From Phycobacter azelaicus (GTDB taxonomy: Bacteria; Pseudomonadota; Alphaproteobacteria; Rhodobacterales; Rhodobacteraceae), in the NCBI RefSeq assembly GCF_014884385.1, contig NZ_WKFH01000003.1:62001-126000 (forward strand): 64,000 nt of DNA. Direction: 5' to 3'. Shown here piece by piece: positions 45,992-54,968 of this stretch. The notes beneath the pieces are model-generated. The model ran no database searches and was not told the DNA's origin. It saw only the letters and a list, made by a program, of their open reading frames with translations. How positions within the stretch are numbered: position 1 is the stretch's first letter; each line of letters opens with the position of its first letter. The position numbers were made by a program, and so were the translations under genes.

Positions 45992-47284
45992 ATGACCGAA
46001 GCGCCCAGCTATGGTTTTGACACGCTGCAAATTCACGCCGGTGCCCGGCCCGATCCGGCCACTGGTGCCCGCCAGACACCGATCTACCAGACCACCTCCT
46101 ATGTGTTCCGAGACGCCGACCACGCGGCTGCGCTCTTCAACCTTCAGGAGGTCGGCTACATCTACTCGCGCCTGACCAACCCCACGGTTGCGGTCCTGCA
46201 GGAACGCCTGGCCACGCTCGAAGGCGGCGTCGGTGCGGTCTGCTGCTCCTCCGGCCACGCAGCGCAGATCATGGCGCTGTTCCCGCTGATGGCACCAGGC
46301 TGCAATGTGGTGGCCTCGACCCGTCTTTATGGCGGCACCGTCACCCAGTTCAGCCAGACCATCAAACGCTTTGGTTGGTCGGCCAAGTTCGTGGATACAG
46401 ACGATCTGGACGCGGTGCGCGATGCCATTGATGAAAATACTCGCGCAGTGTTCTGCGAATCCATCGCAAACCCCGGCGGCTATGTCACCGATATCCGCGC
46501 CATCGCCGATGTCGCCGATGCCGCAGGTTTGCCCCTGATCGTGGACAACACCACCGCAACCCCCTACCTGTGCAACCCGATTGCCCAGGGCGCCACGCTG
46601 GTTGTGCACTCCACCACCAAGTACCTCACCGGCAATGGTACCGTGACCGGCGGCGTGGTGATCGATTCGGGCAACTTCGACTGGTCGGCCTCAGACAAGT
46701 TCCCGTCCCTCTCCGCACCCGAACCTGCCTATCACGGCCTCAAGTTCCACGAGACCTTCGGATCCCTCGCGTTTACCTTCCACGGTATCGCAATCGGTCT
46801 GCGCGATCTGGGCATGACCATGAACCCGCAGGCCGCCCATTACACCTTGATGGGCATCGAAACCCTGTCCCTGCGCATGCAGCGCCACTGCGAAAACGCG
46901 ATGAAAGTGGCAAGCTGGCTGGAGCAGGACGCCCGCGTAGATTACGTGACATACGCCGGTCTTCCCTCTTCGCCCTACTACGAACGCGCCCAAGCCTGCT
47001 ACCCCAAGGGCACCAGCGGCTTGTTCACCTTTGCGGTCAAGGGCGGCTATGACGCCTGCATCAAACTGGTGGATGCGCTTGAGATCTTCTCTCATGTGGC
47101 GAACCTCGGCGATACCCGCTCGCTGATCATCCACTCGGCCTCCACCACCCACCGCCAGCTGACACCCGAGCAGCAGGAAGCGGCTGGCGCAGGCCCCAAT
47201 GTGGTGCGCATTTCGATCGGGATCGAGGATGCGGACGATCTGATTGCCGATCTGGATCAGGCCCTAAGCAAAGCCTGCGGCTAA
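45992..47284 (+). CDS. metY: O-acetylhomoserine sulfhydrylase/aminocarboxypropyltransferase
   Basis: 430 residues, longer than MGL-type lyases, as usual for MetY. The PLP lysine is in HSTTKYLTGNGTV (Lys210). The start TLQIHAGARPDPATGARQTPIYQTTSY is the MetY signature; YSRLTNPTVAVLQERLATLEGG and ASTRLYGGTVTQF (no active-site Cys) separate it from MdeA. It makes homocysteine from O-acetylhomoserine and sulfide. Its own promoter region and structured leader precede it; a strong terminator follows at 47307-47334. Confidence 0.94.
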   Translation: MTEAPSYGFDTLQIHAGARPDPATGARQTPIYQTTSYVFRDADHAAALFNLQEVGYIYSRLTNPTVAVLQERLATLEGGVGAVCCSSGHAAQIMALFPLMAPGCNVVASTRLYGGTVTQFSQTIKRFGWSAKFVDTDDLDAVRDAIDENTRAVFCESIANPGGYVTDIRAIADVADAAGLPLIVDNTTATPYLCNPIAQGATLVVHSTTKYLTGNGTVTGGVVIDSGNFDWSASDKFPSLSAPEPAYHGLKFHETFGSLAFTFHGIAIGLRDLGMTMNPQAAHYTLMGIETLSLRMQRHCENAMKVASWLEQDARVDYVTYAGLPSSPYYERAQACYPKGTSGLFTFAVKGGYDACIKLVDALEIFSHVANLGDTRSLIIHSASTTHRQLTPEQQEAAGAGPNVVRISIGIEDADDLIADLDQALSKACG

Positions 47285-47306
47285 GTTCTTTATCAGACAA
47301 AACACC

Positions 47307-47334
47307 AAAGGCCGGGGGTTGCCCCGGCCTTTTT
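47307..47334 (+). terminator. Intrinsic terminator of metY
   Basis: An 11-bp stem AAAGGCCGGGG/CCCCGGCCTTT (47307-47317 with 47322-47332) has a 4-base loop and runs into TTTTT. The convergent SIMPL gene ends 20 bases away and could share it. Confidence 0.92.
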
Positions 47335-47353
47335 CCGTTCGCCCAAATGGGTT

Positions 47354-48097
47354 TTACTCTGACGTCGGCTCCAGAAGGTCAAAGACGACCGTGACGCTGT
47401 GTTCAAACGACAGGCTGCCCGCCTGTACAGGAACGTCGCCCGAGCGCGCCATTTCCATGGCCATCATCGGCACCCCGCCGCCCCCGCCATGCTCACTAAT
47501 GGAACGCACCGGGCCAAGGGTCATATCAGCGGCTTCGGCCAGTTGGCGCGCCTTTCGGATCGCGTCGCGCACCGCATCGCCCCTGATCTGATCCAGCACC
47601 GCCGCGCGGTCCGCAACGCCAAAGCTGAGGCCTCGAAACTCATTGGCGCCCGCATCCAGCACGTCGTCCAGGATTGCTCCAAGGTTCCCGAGGTCACGCA
47701 CCCGCACCAAAAGCGTGTTTGAAGCCACAAAACCCGTAATCACGCGCTTGCCGGATCCGTTGTCATAGCGCCCCCCACTCCAGACCGGATCCACCGAAAT
47801 GCGCTGGGTCTGCATGTCCTCGGGGGCGATACCGCCTGCGGCCAGACGGTCAATCACCGCCGCCATGTCCTGCGAAACAGTGCGCATCGCTTCTGCCGCG
47901 CTTTCCGCCTCAACCGTCACACCAAGGGTGATACTGGCCCGGTCCGGCGCAACCTCTGTACGCGCGTCGCCCGTGACCGTAATCTGGCGCAGTGGCAGAA
48001 CCTGCTCTGCCAGGACCGGCGCCGCTGTGCAGGCCATGAGGGCCAGTGACGCCACAACGGCCCTCATATTCAGTATTGCTGTCATTTTCGCATTCAT
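47354..48097 (-). CDS. Periplasmic SIMPL (DUF541) domain protein
   Basis: 247 residues from ATG at 48097 with GGAGG upstream; the long upstream frame is a shadow. A signal peptide (NMRAVVASLALMACTAAPVLA) precedes a SIMPL/DUF541 domain: ITVTGDARTEVAPDRASITLGV, a repeated core and the end HSVTVVFDL. These proteins form oligomeric periplasmic or secreted assemblies of poorly known function, some linked to stress tolerance. It is convergent with metY and divergent from the PilM/PilP-like gene. Confidence 0.85.
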   Translation of the reverse strand: MNAKMTAILNMRAVVASLALMACTAAPVLAEQVLPLRQITVTGDARTEVAPDRASITLGVTVEAESAAEAMRTVSQDMAAVIDRLAAGGIAPEDMQTQRISVDPVWSGGRYDNGSGKRVITGFVASNTLLVRVRDLGNLGAILDDVLDAGANEFRGLSFGVADRAAVLDQIRGDAVRDAIRKARQLAEAADMTLGPVRSISEHGGGGGVPMMAMEMARSGDVPVQAGSLSFEHSVTVVFDLLEPTSE

Positions 48098-48268
48098 GGG
48101 CACTGCCTCCTTTTGCCAATCCAAAATGGGGGCGCTTCCTTGCCGCAGACAAGAGCAGTTTCTGTCTTTTCCTTTTACTCGGCAAACTCCTGCTTTAAAG
48201 TCTGCACACAAGGCCAATCGGGCACAACGCGGTCCGGGCAACAGGAACTTGGATGGTTTGACCGCACA

Positions 48269-50863
48269 ATGAAACCGGGGTTTGCTCTTTCGCTGTCTTC
48301 TGACGGTATCACCTACCTGCATCGCGCTGCCGGGGGATGGCGCAACATAGGTATGGTGACGCTGGATCATTCCGACCTCAAGGGGGCGCTTGAGGCACTG
48401 CGCAAGAAGGGTGACGCGCTGGAGCTGAGCGAGCCGGATTGCTGCAAGCTGGTGATCCCGAACGATCAGATCCGTTACCTGACCATCGAAACCGGCATGG
48501 CCGATCCGCGGGAGCGCCGCGCACTGGCGGCTGAGGCGCTGGAAGGGGCCACGCCCTACGCAGTTACCGATCTGGCCTTTGACATTTCGGAGGATGGCAC
48601 ACGGACCCATATTGCCGCCGTCGCTCGAGAAACCCTTGCCGAAGCCGAGGGCTTCGCCGTCGATCACGGTTTTACCCCTGCCTGCTTCGTTGCGATTCCG
48701 GGCGACATGGATTTCTTGGGAGAGCCGTTCTTTGGCCCCGCCAAGGCGATCGGCGAAAGCCCGATCGAGCCTGACGGGATCGCCGTTGTCGATGTCGGTC
48801 CTGCGGAACAGCCCAAGGCAAAAATCCCCCCTGCCCCTGCGCCGAGTACTCGCAAGACAGAGCCTGAAGCCAAACCGGCTGAAAAGCCTGCCCCGCAGAA
48901 AGGTACAACGGATCAACCCGCCGAGGACCGCACTGAGCGCGAACCGGCTCGCCCCAAGGGCGGACTAACCCTGAGCGCGGACACCGCAACCGCCTCGCTT
49001 GGTACAGAAGAAACGCTGGATGTGGGTCCGGCTGAGGACATCACCCCCGCCCTTGGCTTCAGCACACGTCGCCGTCGGGGTGAAGCCTCGAAGACGCCGT
49101 CGCCAGCGCTCGCTGGTGCGTCAAGGACACCGCCGGCCGCCGGAGCGGACACCGGACTTTCCGCGCGCAAAGAAAAAGAGCAACCCGACAGCCAGGCGCC
49201 CAAGACTTCTCCGCCACTGAAAACGCAGGAAGAGATTTTGGCAAAAGACCTGGCTGCCGCCGCTCTTGCCAGCCCAATTCCGGCGGCCCCTCCGCTGACT
49301 TCCGGCGGGCCGGCAAAGCCATCTTCCAAGGACGAAAAATCCGTATCGACCTTGGCCGCGGCAACCAGCGGCATTTCCCGTTTCTTTGCAAACTCAAAGC
49401 CACAGCGCACAGCGGAAAAACCCCGCAACATGGGACTGATCCTGACCGTCCTTTTGCTGATCTTCATGCTTGCCGTTGCCGCGCTGGCCTATGTGACCGG
49501 AACCGGGCCTTTCGCGCGCTTCTCCGATACGCAGGAGGTCACCGAAGGTCTTGAGGCAGAGCCAACAGCCACTCCCCCTGCGCAAGATGTGCCGGACGAG
49601 GCAATCACTGTCCCGGAGCCGGATCAGCAACCCGTTTCCGAGCGTCCGGCTCCCTCGGACAGCGCGCCCGTCGGCGAAGCCACACCCGCTCCCCTGGCCC
49701 TGATCGACCCCGACACCCGCCCCATAGCCCCGCAGGTCAGCCCGATCCCGGATCAGCCCGATCCCGGAGTGATTGCACTGCCCGAAGAGCCAGCGGCGCC
49801 CGATGAAGCCGACACCGAGCTTGCGCGTCTTGATGATCCGGCCTCCGAAACGGCGATTGACCCGGAAGCCATCGCAGATGGCATTGCTGACGAACCTGAA
49901 ACCGAGCCCGCGCAACTCAGCGCGATGGAGCAAGCGGCGCAATATGCAGCAACAGGGATCTGGCAGGCCGGGCCGCAAATCGCCGAAGTGCCCGCCGTGG
50001 TGGACCTCGACAACATCTATGTTGCCTCCATCGACCACACCAACCTGTCGCAAGACGCCGTCGCCCTGCCGCCTCAGCCGGATCTACAACTGGACGACGC
50101 GCCGGACGTTGTCAGCTCACCAGCGGCAGCGGGCAGTTCCATTGCCCTTGATCAGCGCGGTCTGGTCGAGGCGACCCCGGAGGGCACCGTAAACCCAGAC
50201 GGAGTAATGGTCTATCTTGGCCGCCCCCCCGTGGTGCCACCGCCCACACCGCCGCGCGAAGATCCCGATGCAGAAGCCGCAGCCGCGGCCGCAGAAGCCG
50301 AGGCCGCCCGTCTGGAAACGCTGTCACGGCTGCGCCCACGTGCGCGTCCGGCAAATTTGACCGAACAGGTAGAGCGCTCCCAGCTTGGCGGGCGTAGCCG
50401 CGCCGAACTGGCAAGTCTTCGCCCCCGCGCGCGTCCCGCAACTCTGAAAACCGACGAAGAAGAAAACCAGCCCGCCACGGAACAGGCGGTTTCCACCTCG
50501 CTCAATCCACGCCAGCGCCCCGCAAATTTCGCCAATATCGTAGACCGTGCACAACGTAGCACTACGCCAGCGGCGACTGCAGCCGCAGCGCCAGCCGCGA
50601 GCGTTACCCCCCGGATCCCCAGCTCTGCTTCGGTGTCGCGTCAGGCCACGATCACCAACGCCATCAACCTACGCAAGCTGAACCTTATCGGCGTCTACGG
50701 TACCGCCGCCGACCGGCGTGCCCTGGTGCGCCTGCCCAGCGGGCGGTATCGCAAAGTACAGGTGGGCGACCGGCTAGACGGCGGCCGGGTCGTTGCCATC
50801 GGAGAGGCACAGCTCCAGTATCAGAAAAGCGGTCGCAACGAGACGCTCAAGATCCCGGATTGA
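48269..50863 (+). CDS. Large membrane protein with PilM-like N-terminus and PilP/GspC-like C-terminus
   Basis: 864 residues from ATG at 48269 (weak ribosome site). Residues 1-165 resemble the actin-like PilM/GspL module (KLVIPNDQIRYLTIETGM, RRALAAEALEGATPYAV). A long Pro/Ala/Glu-rich cytoplasmic linker leads to one membrane helix near 388-410. A periplasmic acidic Pro-rich region follows, then three RPxxRP-type repeats at about 688, 717 and 745. The C-terminal 795-864 segment (INLRKLNLIGVYGTAADRRAL, YRKVQVGDRLDGGRVVAIG) looks like PilP/GspC beta-sandwich proteins. Such proteins in Roseobacters are often mislabelled. No pilin or secretin gene is adjacent. The function is unknown. Confidence 0.7.
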   Translation: MKPGFALSLSSDGITYLHRAAGGWRNIGMVTLDHSDLKGALEALRKKGDALELSEPDCCKLVIPNDQIRYLTIETGMADPRERRALAAEALEGATPYAVTDLAFDISEDGTRTHIAAVARETLAEAEGFAVDHGFTPACFVAIPGDMDFLGEPFFGPAKAIGESPIEPDGIAVVDVGPAEQPKAKIPPAPAPSTRKTEPEAKPAEKPAPQKGTTDQPAEDRTEREPARPKGGLTLSADTATASLGTEETLDVGPAEDITPALGFSTRRRRGEASKTPSPALAGASRTPPAAGADTGLSARKEKEQPDSQAPKTSPPLKTQEEILAKDLAAAALASPIPAAPPLTSGGPAKPSSKDEKSVSTLAAATSGISRFFANSKPQRTAEKPRNMGLILTVLLLIFMLAVAALAYVTGTGPFARFSDTQEVTEGLEAEPTATPPAQDVPDEAITVPEPDQQPVSERPAPSDSAPVGEATPAPLALIDPDTRPIAPQVSPIPDQPDPGVIALPEEPAAPDEADTELARLDDPASETAIDPEAIADGIADEPETEPAQLSAMEQAAQYAATGIWQAGPQIAEVPAVVDLDNIYVASIDHTNLSQDAVALPPQPDLQLDDAPDVVSSPAAAGSSIALDQRGLVEATPEGTVNPDGVMVYLGRPPVVPPPTPPREDPDAEAAAAAAEAEAARLETLSRLRPRARPANLTEQVERSQLGGRSRAELASLRPRARPATLKTDEEENQPATEQAVSTSLNPRQRPANFANIVDRAQRSTTPAATAAAAPAASVTPRIPSSASVSRQATITNAINLRKLNLIGVYGTAADRRALVRLPSGRYRKVQVGDRLDGGRVVAIGEAQLQYQKSGRNETLKIPD

Positions 50864-50953
50864 TTGAGTTTACCACGGAGCAGAAGTAACTGATACTGGT
50901 ATCGTCAGGCCGCATCGGCTTGAGCGACATCTCCTCTGCTCACTCGCACCGGA

Positions 50954-51211
50954 TCAGTCTATCGAAAGCCCCCCAACGATGCGGCACTGGTACACTACAG
51001 CCGCCTCATTCGCAGCGACAACGCGTGCGGTGCCATCTTTGGGCAGAGCGGCTGCATTTCCCACGCATCTTCTGATCGCCGCTGCACGGGCTTCATCGGG
51101 GCTGCCAAAGTCCCAAGCGAAACCGGATGCGCCTGTTTCGTTTACCGCTATCGCAATGAAGTTCCCTGCCCGCGTATTTCGAACCGCTCTTTCCCAGTTG
51201 TCCCTGCTCAC
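50954..51211 (-). CDS. Small hypothetical protein (DUF4189-like)
   Basis: 85 residues from GTG at 51211, five bases after the upstream GFA gene's stop, so probably translated by coupling; an AGG is nearby. The pattern FIAIAVNETGASGFAWDFGSPDEARAAAIRRC resembles DUF4189-type domains (Gly-Trp-Ala then a cysteine), which are usually secreted, but no signal peptide is seen here. Identity is tentative; an ordinary small conserved protein is equally possible. Confidence 0.5.
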   Translation of the reverse strand: MSRDNWERAVRNTRAGNFIAIAVNETGASGFAWDFGSPDEARAAAIRRCVGNAAALPKDGTARVVAANEAAVVYQCRIVGGLSID

Positions 51212-51216
51212 TCAGC

Positions 51217-51651
51217 CTATGAAGCATCCTCAGGCGGCGGGGCAAAAGCTGCGATGACCTCTGCTGCGGTCATCATCTCTGTCTTGTTCGCGAACTCATA
51301 AACCGCAGGTTTGCTATCGGTGAACACCTGTAACGCAAACTTCAGGTCCGAGGTGTCGTGCAGCAAGCCCATCGACAGCTGATAATCATCGGCTCCAAGG
51401 ATATGGTAGAACAGGTTTGACCCGCATTGCCTGCAAAAGCCACGCTCGGCCCATTCAGACGACTGGTAAAGACCAATGTTTTCTACCCCTTCAAATTTAA
51501 CCTCCTCCCCAGTCACTTCCATGAACGGGCCAGCCGACCAGCGGCGGCACATATCGCAGTGACAGGCGGCCACCTCTGGCTTGCGTGCCACGGCTGACAC
51601 CTTGACCGCTCCACAAAGACAGCTACCCGACAAACCTGTTTGTTCGGCCAT
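51217..51651 (-). CDS. GFA/CENP-V family zinc protein
   Basis: 144 residues of the glutathione-dependent formaldehyde-activating (GFA) fold. Zinc cysteines are in GSCLCGAVKVSA, CHCDMCRRWSAGPF and FCRQCGSNLFYH. Family members bind zinc and sometimes glutathione adducts; the true substrate is usually unknown, so formaldehyde should not be assumed. A GGGAAGG lies before ATG. It is followed by a short DUF4189-like ORF in the same direction. Confidence 0.9.
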   Translation of the reverse strand: MAEQTGLSGSCLCGAVKVSAVARKPEVAACHCDMCRRWSAGPFMEVTGEEVKFEGVENIGLYQSSEWAERGFCRQCGSNLFYHILGADDYQLSMGLLHDTSDLKFALQVFTDSKPAVYEFANKTEMMTAAEVIAAFAPPPEDAS

Positions 51652-51783
51652 TCGCCTTCCCTTCCGAAAATTCCAGAATCAAAGATTGTAAACACAGCCG
51701 ATACTAGCGGCTACAACTTACAAGTGATTGATCTGGCGCAAAGGCGTTTGTCGGCATTCGAGTTTTCTGCGATCTGCGCCAAC

Positions 51784-51810
51784 AAAAAACCGGCCCCCGA
51801 AGGAGCCGGT
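51784..51810 (-). terminator. Intrinsic terminator of hppD (UUCG tetraloop)
   Basis: On the minus strand ACCGGCUCC-UUCG-GGGGCCGGU forms a stem with one U-G pair closed by a stable UUCG tetraloop, then six U (A run at 51784-51789). It lies 70 bases past the hppD stop. Confidence 0.9.
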
Positions 51811-51879
51811 CTATCCACGTTCAAACCAAACGGTTTATTGCCACGGGTCCGGTGAGAGCCAAGCCGGACCTGAACCGGA

Positions 51880-52980
51880 TCACTCGGCGGCCTGAATCTC
51901 GCCGTTGTTGATCTGCTCCTGCTCGATGGATTCGAACAGCGCCTTGAAGTTGCCCTCACCAAAGCCGTCGTCGCCCTTGCGCTGGATGAACTCAAAGAAG
52001 ATCGGGCCGATCACGGTTTTCGAGAAGATCTGAAGCAGGATCTTGGTCTCGCCGCCGTCCACGACGCCTTCGCCATCGATCAGGATGCCATGCTTTTTCA
52101 TCCGCTCCAGCGGCTCCTCGTGGCCCACCACGCGGTCGTGGCTCAGATCATAATAGGTTTCCGGCGGCGCGGGCATGAACTTGATGCCGCGCTCGGAAAT
52201 CTCATCGGTGGAGTCGTAGATATTCTCGGTGCCGACGGCGATGTGCTGGATGCCCTCTCCCTTGTATTTCTTGAGATAGGCGACGATCTGGCCGGTCTCC
52301 CCGCGATCCTCGTTGATCGGGATACGGATGCGCCCACAGGGCGAGGTCAGCGCACGGCTCAGAAGACCCGTGTATTTGCCCTCGATGTCAAAGAAGCGGA
52401 TTTCCTTGAAGTTGAACAGATCGCCGTAGAACTTGAACCACTTGTCCATGTTGCCCTTGTAGACATTGTGGGTCAGGTGATCGAGGTAGTAGAAGCCCAC
52501 GCCGCGCGGCTTGGACTGTTTCAACCACTCGAATTCCTCGTTATAGGGCGAGGTCTCGTAATACTGGTCGATGAAATAGATGAGCGAGCCGCCGATGCCC
52601 TTGATCGCGGGCACATCCATGGTCTTGTCGTTGCCTTCATAGGGCTCGGCGCCCTTGGCAACGGCGTGATCGAAGGCCTTTTGCGCATCCACTACGCGCC
52701 AGCCCATGGACGGGGCGCAGGGGCCGTGCTCTTCAACGAATTTTTCGGCAAAGCTGCCCTTTTCAGCATTCAGGATATAGGTGATGTCGCCCTGCTGCCA
52801 CAGCTCGATCCCCGGCTTGGTCTTGTGACGCCCCACCAGCTCATAGCCCATCTTGGTGAAGAGATCGCGCAGCTCCTGCGGCTCGGGGCTTGCGAATTCT
52901 ACAAATTCGAACCCGTCGGTGCCTGCGGGGTTCTCTTCGCTGATAACGGATTTCGGGGCATTGTGCGGGAACGGACCCAT
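51880..52980 (-). CDS. hppD: 4-hydroxyphenylpyruvate dioxygenase
   Basis: 366 residues from ATG at 52980 (GGAGG upstream). Two VOC-fold halves are present. Iron ligands are His168 (YLDHLTHNV), His246 (GIQHIAVGT) and Glu330 (FFEFIQR), as in all HPPDs. FEFVEFASPEPQELRDLF opens the first half. It converts 4-hydroxyphenylpyruvate to homogentisate in tyrosine breakdown, using O2. It is divergent from an Lrp-type regulator; no homogentisate dioxygenase follows. The open frame upstream to 53067 lacks a ribosome site. Confidence 0.96.
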   Translation of the reverse strand: MGPFPHNAPKSVISEENPAGTDGFEFVEFASPEPQELRDLFTKMGYELVGRHKTKPGIELWQQGDITYILNAEKGSFAEKFVEEHGPCAPSMGWRVVDAQKAFDHAVAKGAEPYEGNDKTMDVPAIKGIGGSLIYFIDQYYETSPYNEEFEWLKQSKPRGVGFYYLDHLTHNVYKGNMDKWFKFYGDLFNFKEIRFFDIEGKYTGLLSRALTSPCGRIRIPINEDRGETGQIVAYLKKYKGEGIQHIAVGTENIYDSTDEISERGIKFMPAPPETYYDLSHDRVVGHEEPLERMKKHGILIDGEGVVDGGETKILLQIFSKTVIGPIFFEFIQRKGDDGFGEGNFKALFESIEQEQINNGEIQAAE

Positions 52981-53038
52981 GGGAGCTCCTCCTGGCTTGC
53001 GCGTTTCGTTTCTGATCCCGAGCGTACCGCATTCCAAA

Positions 53039-53051
53039 CGCAATATTTGCG
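53039..53051. promoter_or_regulatory. Palindrome between hppD and its divergent Lrp regulator
   Basis: CGCAA-TAT-TTGCG (13 bases) is centred in the 146-base intergenic region. GCGTA words at 53022, 53051 and 53081 recur every 29-30 bases. These are candidate binding sites for the Lrp-family protein at 53127; no data prove it. Confidence 0.5.
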
Positions 53052-53126
53052 CGTATTCCCACAGCATGATAAGAAAGTATGCGTATATCCCGCGCCAAAT
53101 GGCGAAATTACAGGAAAGTTCCGCAC

Positions 53127-53582
53127 GTGCTCGATTCCACCGACACTCGACTGCTGGCTGCCTTGCAAAAGGATGCCCACCTTACCGCACAAGAGCTGGG
53201 AGAGCTGTTGAACCTCTCGGCCAGCCAAGCCGGGCGCAGGCGACAGCGCCTTGAAGCCGAAGGTTACATTCAAGGATATGCGGCCCGGCTGGACGCGGCG
53301 AAACTGGGGTTGAGCGTTCAAGGCTTCGTGCAGGTTCACCTGGGCAGTCACGGGCCGGAGCAATCGGCCAGCTTTGCCCGGCTTGTCAGCACGCGGGCCG
53401 AGATCACGTCGGCCTGGACCATGACCGGCGAGGCAGACTACCTGCTGCGCGTCTACTGTCGCGACCTCCAGGCGCTCAACACTCTGATCCACGAAGTATT
53501 GCTCACACATCCTGCAGTTGCCCGCGTGCAAAGCCAGATTGTCATGGCCCAATTAAAGCGCGACGCACCGCTGCCCACTTAA
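53127..53582 (+). CDS. Lrp/AsnC family regulator (probable regulator of hppD)
   Basis: About 151 residues from GTG at 53127, which has AGGAAAG upstream; an ATG at 53079 in frame lacks one. HTH: DTRLLAALQKDAHLTAQELGELL and recognition helix SASQAGRRRQRLE. The RAM domain is LSVQGFVQVHLGSHGPEQ and TMTGEADYLLRVYC. It is divergent from hppD, so it likely senses tyrosine or a related acid. Lrp-type regulators next to hppD are common in this group. Confidence 0.88.
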   Translation: MLDSTDTRLLAALQKDAHLTAQELGELLNLSASQAGRRRQRLEAEGYIQGYAARLDAAKLGLSVQGFVQVHLGSHGPEQSASFARLVSTRAEITSAWTMTGEADYLLRVYCRDLQALNTLIHEVLLTHPAVARVQSQIVMAQLKRDAPLPT

Positions 53583-53642
53583 CGATACAGGAAGATTCTC
53601 CAGATATTGATGCAGGGCGCATGCCTAATTCTGGGGACACCT

Positions 53643-54863
53643 ATGTCATTTGTCGATCGCCGTCTTGAATCCCGCCCCTCCAGCGGTGAAGCTCCATTCA
53701 AACTGAATGAGGTTTTCTTCTCCCGCACGGACAAACGGGGTGTCATCCAGGCCGGGAACTATATTTTCAAACGTGTCGCCCACTTCGATTGGTCAGAACT
53801 GATTGGTGCGCCGCACAAGCTGATCCGCCACCCAGACATGCCGCGCGGTGTTTTTCATATGTTCTGGGAAACCATCCAGGCCGGCAAGACCATCGGCGCT
53901 TACGTCAAGAACCAGGCCAAGGATGGCTTGCATTACTGGGTTTTCGCTGTCGTCGTCCCCTACAAGGATGGCTATCTGTCAGCGCGTATAAAACCGTCCA
54001 GCCCACTGTTCGAAGACGTGCGCAAATCCTACGAAACCATGCTGCTTGCCGAGCAGCAGGAGGGTCTTTCGCCCGAGGAAAGCGCGGCCATGATGATGGA
54101 GTGGATACGCAGCAAAGGTTTTGAAGATTACGATCAGTTCTGCGCCCATGCCCTGTGCGAAGAGTTCAAGTGCCGTGATGCCGCGCTCGGCAACCCGGAG
54201 GATGAAACCCTTCTTTCTCTGGCTGAAATGCTCAACAGCGCGCAAACCCTAGTCGAACAGACCGAGGGTCTGGTCAAGGATTTCGACGCGATGCACACCA
54301 TCCCGCACAATCTGCGTGTCATTGCATCCCGCATCGAGCCTGCAGGCGGGCCGGTTACCGTGCTGTCCCAGAACTATGGCGCCATGTCGCGTGAGATGTC
54401 GGATTGGTTTGCGGCCCATGTCATGGGCGACAACAGCACCTTTGCCACCATCAAATCGACGGTGAACACCAGCCTTATGGTGCAATGCACAACCCGCATC
54501 CTCAAGGAGTGCGACGATCAGCTCAGCATGGAACGCCGCGCCATTGAAGGCATCGACATGGCCCATGAACGCGCTGTTCTGAAACAGATGGTGGCCGATC
54601 TGCTGGCGCGCGGCCGCAAGGGCCAGGAAGACGTGAACCACGAAGCCGATCGCATCATGCACGCCTGTCAGGTCATGCACCGTCAGTTCCTGGGCCTCAG
54701 CTCCACACGCGTACTGTGCAAGATCGAGAGCGCGCGCCTGCCCGAATCGGGCGAAACCCTGTCTGACATCATCGATCAGCTTGGTGTCTTCCAGCGCCGC
54801 ATTTCCGAAAGGCTGGAGCGGATCGAAAAGCTGTCCGGCGACATTCGCATTCACGAAAAGTAA
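53643..54863 (+). CDS. PAS domain sensor protein without transmitter
   Basis: 406 residues from ATG at 53643. The N-terminal PAS resembles the Aer (aerotaxis) flavin PAS: FFSRTDKRGVIQAGNYIFKRVAHFDWSELIGAPHKLIRHPDMPRGVF region, then GYVKNQAKDGLHYWVFA. A mostly helical rest follows, with NLRVIASRIEPAGGPVTVLSQNYG, and no transmembrane segment, HAMP or kinase. It may be a cytoplasmic redox or light-type sensor acting on other proteins. It is followed 105 bases later by the KefB-like gene on the same strand. No partner is identified. Confidence 0.75.
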   Translation: MSFVDRRLESRPSSGEAPFKLNEVFFSRTDKRGVIQAGNYIFKRVAHFDWSELIGAPHKLIRHPDMPRGVFHMFWETIQAGKTIGAYVKNQAKDGLHYWVFAVVVPYKDGYLSARIKPSSPLFEDVRKSYETMLLAEQQEGLSPEESAAMMMEWIRSKGFEDYDQFCAHALCEEFKCRDAALGNPEDETLLSLAEMLNSAQTLVEQTEGLVKDFDAMHTIPHNLRVIASRIEPAGGPVTVLSQNYGAMSREMSDWFAAHVMGDNSTFATIKSTVNTSLMVQCTTRILKECDDQLSMERRAIEGIDMAHERAVLKQMVADLLARGRKGQEDVNHEADRIMHACQVMHRQFLGLSSTRVLCKIESARLPESGETLSDIIDQLGVFQRRISERLERIEKLSGDIRIHEK

Positions 54864-54968
54864 CAACAGCGCCCACTGCCGAAACAGTATTGTGACATCC
54901 GCACACGCACCGGCGGAGGCGCGCCCAATTGCGTTGCCAAGACCGCCGACGCTTGCGATACCAACAGT

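Noticed and set aside
45680..46609. 309-codon minus-strand ORF opposite metY
   Set aside because: Begins at an antisense tRNA (GLEPSTC end) and lies wholly opposite a clear metY; GC-rich shadow.
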